Shown: piece by piece, positions 61,718 through 64,000 of the stretch
How the letters are laid out: each line of letters opens with the position of its first letter
How positions within the stretch are numbered: position 1 is the first letter of the stretch
From: Rhinopithecus roxellana
Taxonomy: Eukaryota; Chordata; Mammalia; Primates; Cercopithecidae
Assembly (NCBI RefSeq): GCF_007565055.1
Contig: NC_044555.1
Span: forward strand, 36,092,611 to 36,156,610
Direction: 5' to 3'
Length of the DNA stretch: 64,000 nucleotides
Program-made: the position numbers and the translations under genes
The notes under the pieces: model-generated
What the model was told of the DNA's origin: nothing
Database searches by the model: none
The model's input: only the letters and a program-made list of their open reading frames with translations

Positions 61718-63225
61718 ACTTTTTTTTTTTTTTTTTACTGCATATATTGTTCTTCTTTTCTCCATAGATAGCTTAGTTGATAATCAGTGTCTCATCGTTT
61801 GATAAGACCAATGGAAGATTTGAATAGTAGCCAGGTGTTTTCAAATTGCTTGAAGAGAATCTTATAAATTAGTAGTTCAGAGGCAATTCTGCAATTGTTT
61901 CAATACGTGGAATTGCAATAGTGCTGTAAGTACTGATTCTTTTACATGACCATGTATAAACCAAGGAGTATTCTGTATTTTTCAGTATCAATAAAGAGCC
62001 CAATTTTTTAGATGAACTATTTAAAGGCTTTTCCTTTGGTCCCTTATATTTTCCTTCCTTTCCTAGAGGCCGTCACTCCTCAGGCCTCTCACACCTCATG
62101 CCTTCATCCCCTCTCAGTTCCTCCAGGATGAGGACTGTCTCCCATTGTAGTGATGAGCCACTTCATCCCCTCTCAGTGCCTCCAGGATAAGGACTGTCAT
62201 CTGAATGCATGCTGTCACCAAAATAAACAACCTTGGGCTCAGGTTTGCCAGTCATTTTCTTCAGAACTTTATAGAGGTGGATAGCATTCCCTTGGGGTAG
62301 CAGCCAGGTGTATAGAGATGGCAGTGCCTGCTGCTCTTCATTATTCTTGAGTCTCTGGAAAGGCCTCTGACGTAGTAAATGAAAGAAGAAAACAAGCTTC
62401 AACACATTTGTAATCACAATGTCAAAAAGGGCTTCAAAATCATTCCCAATGACATCTTCACAGAGAAATCTATCATAATCACTGTGAGAACTGGTAATTA
62501 ACATAATCGTTTTCCCAGCATTCTTTAGCTGTTGAAGCCGTTTTTCTAACAGATTCAGGACAACCATATAAATATCTGCCCGGATCTCTTTTTATTTCTG
62601 GAAAATATATACTACAATTTTCCTTAAAAGCTGACATTTTGTAATTGTGTTGAATACCAGCAAATATATCCTTCCAAAAATAAAAGAGTTTTTGATCACT
62701 GTTTGGTTTTGTTAAGTAGTCCACCACTCTGGCACATCAAAAAGTTACTGGAAGGTCAAAGTAGTTATCATAAAACAGTACTCTCCTGAGTGGCAAGCCA
62801 TTCCAGTGTCCAACAAGAACTGCTTCCATTCCTTCTTGTCATATGCCTTTGCCAGCACCTCTGGAGTCAGCATATTGGTGCCATGGCTTTCGCTGAGAAG
62901 AGTGCCATTATCTGCAAATTTAATGAAATTCTCGTCTTCTAAATCCAGTGCCAAACCCTTGAAACAGAAAGACCAATCCTCTGGGGTCACATTGAGCATT
63001 TCCTTATCATACCTCTTCTCCTAAACTAGAAACTGGGCAAAGCTATTGTAAATGAGCAGGGTGCTTTGGAGCAGGTTGTAGTGACACAGACTGTAGTCTG
63101 AGTTTTAGCTGGCAGAGTCACTGGTGACTGGGAAAAACAGCTGAACCATGGCTGCGTGGGGAAAAATGGGGAGTGTCTCAACCTGGCAGGGTGTGAGGAG
63201 CAGACAGGTGGGACACTGCCAATCA
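61718..63225 (-). pseudogene. NT5DC1P: Processed pseudogene of NT5DC1
   Basis: An intronless minus-strand copy of the mRNA for NT5DC1, a HAD-superfamily 5'-nucleotidase-domain protein of about 455 residues. It has the start codon relic (complement at 63147-63149), about 75 bases of 5'UTR, the whole coding span, a short 3'UTR and a poly-A tail (T run on the plus strand, about 61721-61737). Recognisable pieces include 'NVTPEDWSFCFKGLALDLED' (near 62940), 'HNYKMSAFKENC' (near 62630), 'KNAGKTIMLITSSHSDY' (near 62500) and the HAD motif 'YFGDSMHSD' (near 62215). Stops occur about 15 codons in and again before 'EKRYDKEML', several frameshifts follow, and a 38-base segment is duplicated. The first Asp of the N-terminal HAD motif appears to be Asn. 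No introns and a poly-A tail point to L1-mediated retrocopying; not functional as NT5DC1. Confidence 0.92.
62102..62198. repeat. Imperfect 38-base direct duplication in the pseudogene
   Basis: Copies at 62102-62139 and 62161-62198 ('cttcatcccctctcagt' ... 'ggactgtc') differ at 2 of 38 bases. In the parent family the matching protein region (ETVLILEELRGDE) occurs once, so the duplication arose after or during retrocopying. Confidence 0.9.
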
Positions 63226-63611
63226 ATCCTATGATTTTTGTCCTTCATTCTGTTAAAATGATGTATCACATTAATTGATTTGTGCATATTGAACCATCCT
63301 TGCATCACATAGATAAATCCCACTTGGTCATGAAGAATGATCTTTGTAACGTATTTTTGAATTTGGTTTCCCAATATTTTCTTTAAGATTTTGGCTTCAT
63401 TATTTCTCAGAGATATTAGCCTGTAGTGGTCTTTTATTCACATGTCTTTGTCTGCTTTTGTTATAAGGGCAATACTAGGTTCATAGATGAGTTTGGAAAT
63501 ATTCTCTCCTCCTCTATTTTTCAGAATAGTTCAAGCAAAATTGCTATTTATTCTTTAAATGTTTGATAGAATTCAGCATTGAAGCCATTGGGTCCCAGAT
63601 TTCTTTTTTAA
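63225..63611 (-). mobile_element. L1 ORF2 fragment, minus strand
   Basis: 'tcacattaattgatttgtgc' and 'gtttgatagaattcagcatt' are the complement of the reverse transcriptase part of ORF2. It directly abuts the 5' end of the NT5DC1 pseudogene and is cut on the right by a younger L1. Confidence 0.8.
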
Positions 63612-63614
63612 CTT

Positions 63615-63649
<35 letters not shown>

Positions 63650-64000
63650 TTATTATTATACTTTAAGTTCTAGGGTACATGTGCATAACGTTCAGGTTTG
63701 TTACATATGTATACTTGTGCCATGTTGGTGTGCTGCACCCATCAACTCGTCAGCACCCATCAATTCGTCATTTATATCAGGTATAACTCCCAGTGCAATC
63801 CCTCCCCCCTCCTCACTCCCCATGATAGGCCCCGATGTGTGATGTTCCCCTTCCCGAGTCCAAGTGATGCCATTGTTCAGTTCCCACCTATGAGTGAGAA
63901 CATGCGGTGTTTGGTTTTCTCTTCTTGTGATAGTTTGCTAAGAATGATGGTTTCCAGCTGCATCGATGTCCCTACAAAGGACGCAAACTCATCCTTTTTT
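63612..64000 (-). mobile_element. Young Old World monkey L1 3' end, minus strand, runs off window
   Basis: Opens with a (TTTA)n-type tail (63617-63650), then the complement of the 3'UTR ('actttaagttctagggtaca'), including the duplicated 'cagcacccatcaattcgtca' (about 63751-63770) also present at 38933-38953, then ORF2 C-terminal DNA ('gatgtccctacaaaggacg'). It continues beyond 64000. Confidence 0.92.

Noticed and set aside
62163..62999. Three minus-strand open frames as a functional HAD nucleotidase
   Set aside because: They are frameshifted pieces of one intronless NT5DC1 copy with stops and a poly-A tail.

Overview
This window is nuclear DNA from an Old World monkey (macaque, baboon or guenon lineage). 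Two kinds of sequence point there. The youngest AluY copies (28715-29028 and 33988-34299) carry the changes 'ctcaagcctg' and 'gatctggccactg'/'gatccggccactg' that I associate with cercopithecid Alu subfamilies. The two youngest L1 3' ends (38309-39063 and 63612-64000) carry a duplicated 'atgggtgctgacgagttg' segment in the 3'UTR that I do not expect in human L1PA copies. The assignment rests on memory of these subfamilies, not on a search.

The region is AT-rich and gene-poor. I found no functional protein-coding gene, tRNA, rRNA or CRISPR array. Almost every open frame of 60-190 codons is a simple repeat, the inside of an Alu, or decayed L1 ORF1/ORF2. The only gene-derived sequence is a processed pseudogene of NT5DC1 (5'-nucleotidase domain containing 1), minus strand, about 61718-63225, with a poly-A tail, frameshifts and stops.

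Layout. 1-3285: L1MA-type element with an inverted 5' piece, a large GAAA/GGGA purine array and an Alu. 4890-6490: two L1 3' ends on the minus strand. 6491-12177: mostly unique. 12190-18030: Alu, L1 tails, a Tigger2-like DNA transposon, AluJ and other old repeats. 18055-22170: old L1M pieces and unique DNA. 22708-23395: solitary ERV1-type LTR. 23875-26040: L1MA tail split by an inverted primate L1, then an Alu. 26650-29762: L1PB-type 3' half, two tandem AluY with nested target duplications, another L1MA tail. 31680-32245: twin-primed L1. 33988-34299: young AluY. 35330-43806: a nearly full-length ancient L1 (minus) carrying five later insertions. 44390-51120: MLT1 and other LTRs, DNA-transposon fragments, MIR and L2 relics. 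52190-54905: L1 ORF2 to 3' end. 55610-59640: minus L1 with a long inverted duplication and a complete THE1/MST-type MaLR provirus. 60366-60835: LTR. 61225-61425: MER5A-like element. 61718-63225: NT5DC1 pseudogene. 63225-64000: L1.

The biology shown is layered retrotransposition and its by-products: nested insertions that can be dated relative to one another, twin priming, microsatellites growing from L1 and Alu A-rich sites, inverted duplication, and L1-driven retrocopying of a cellular mRNA. I saw no evidence of a previously undescribed functional system. The most unusual structures are the near-perfect inverted duplication at 56413-56629, the purine array at 1017-1395, and the nested Alu target duplications at 28702-29371.
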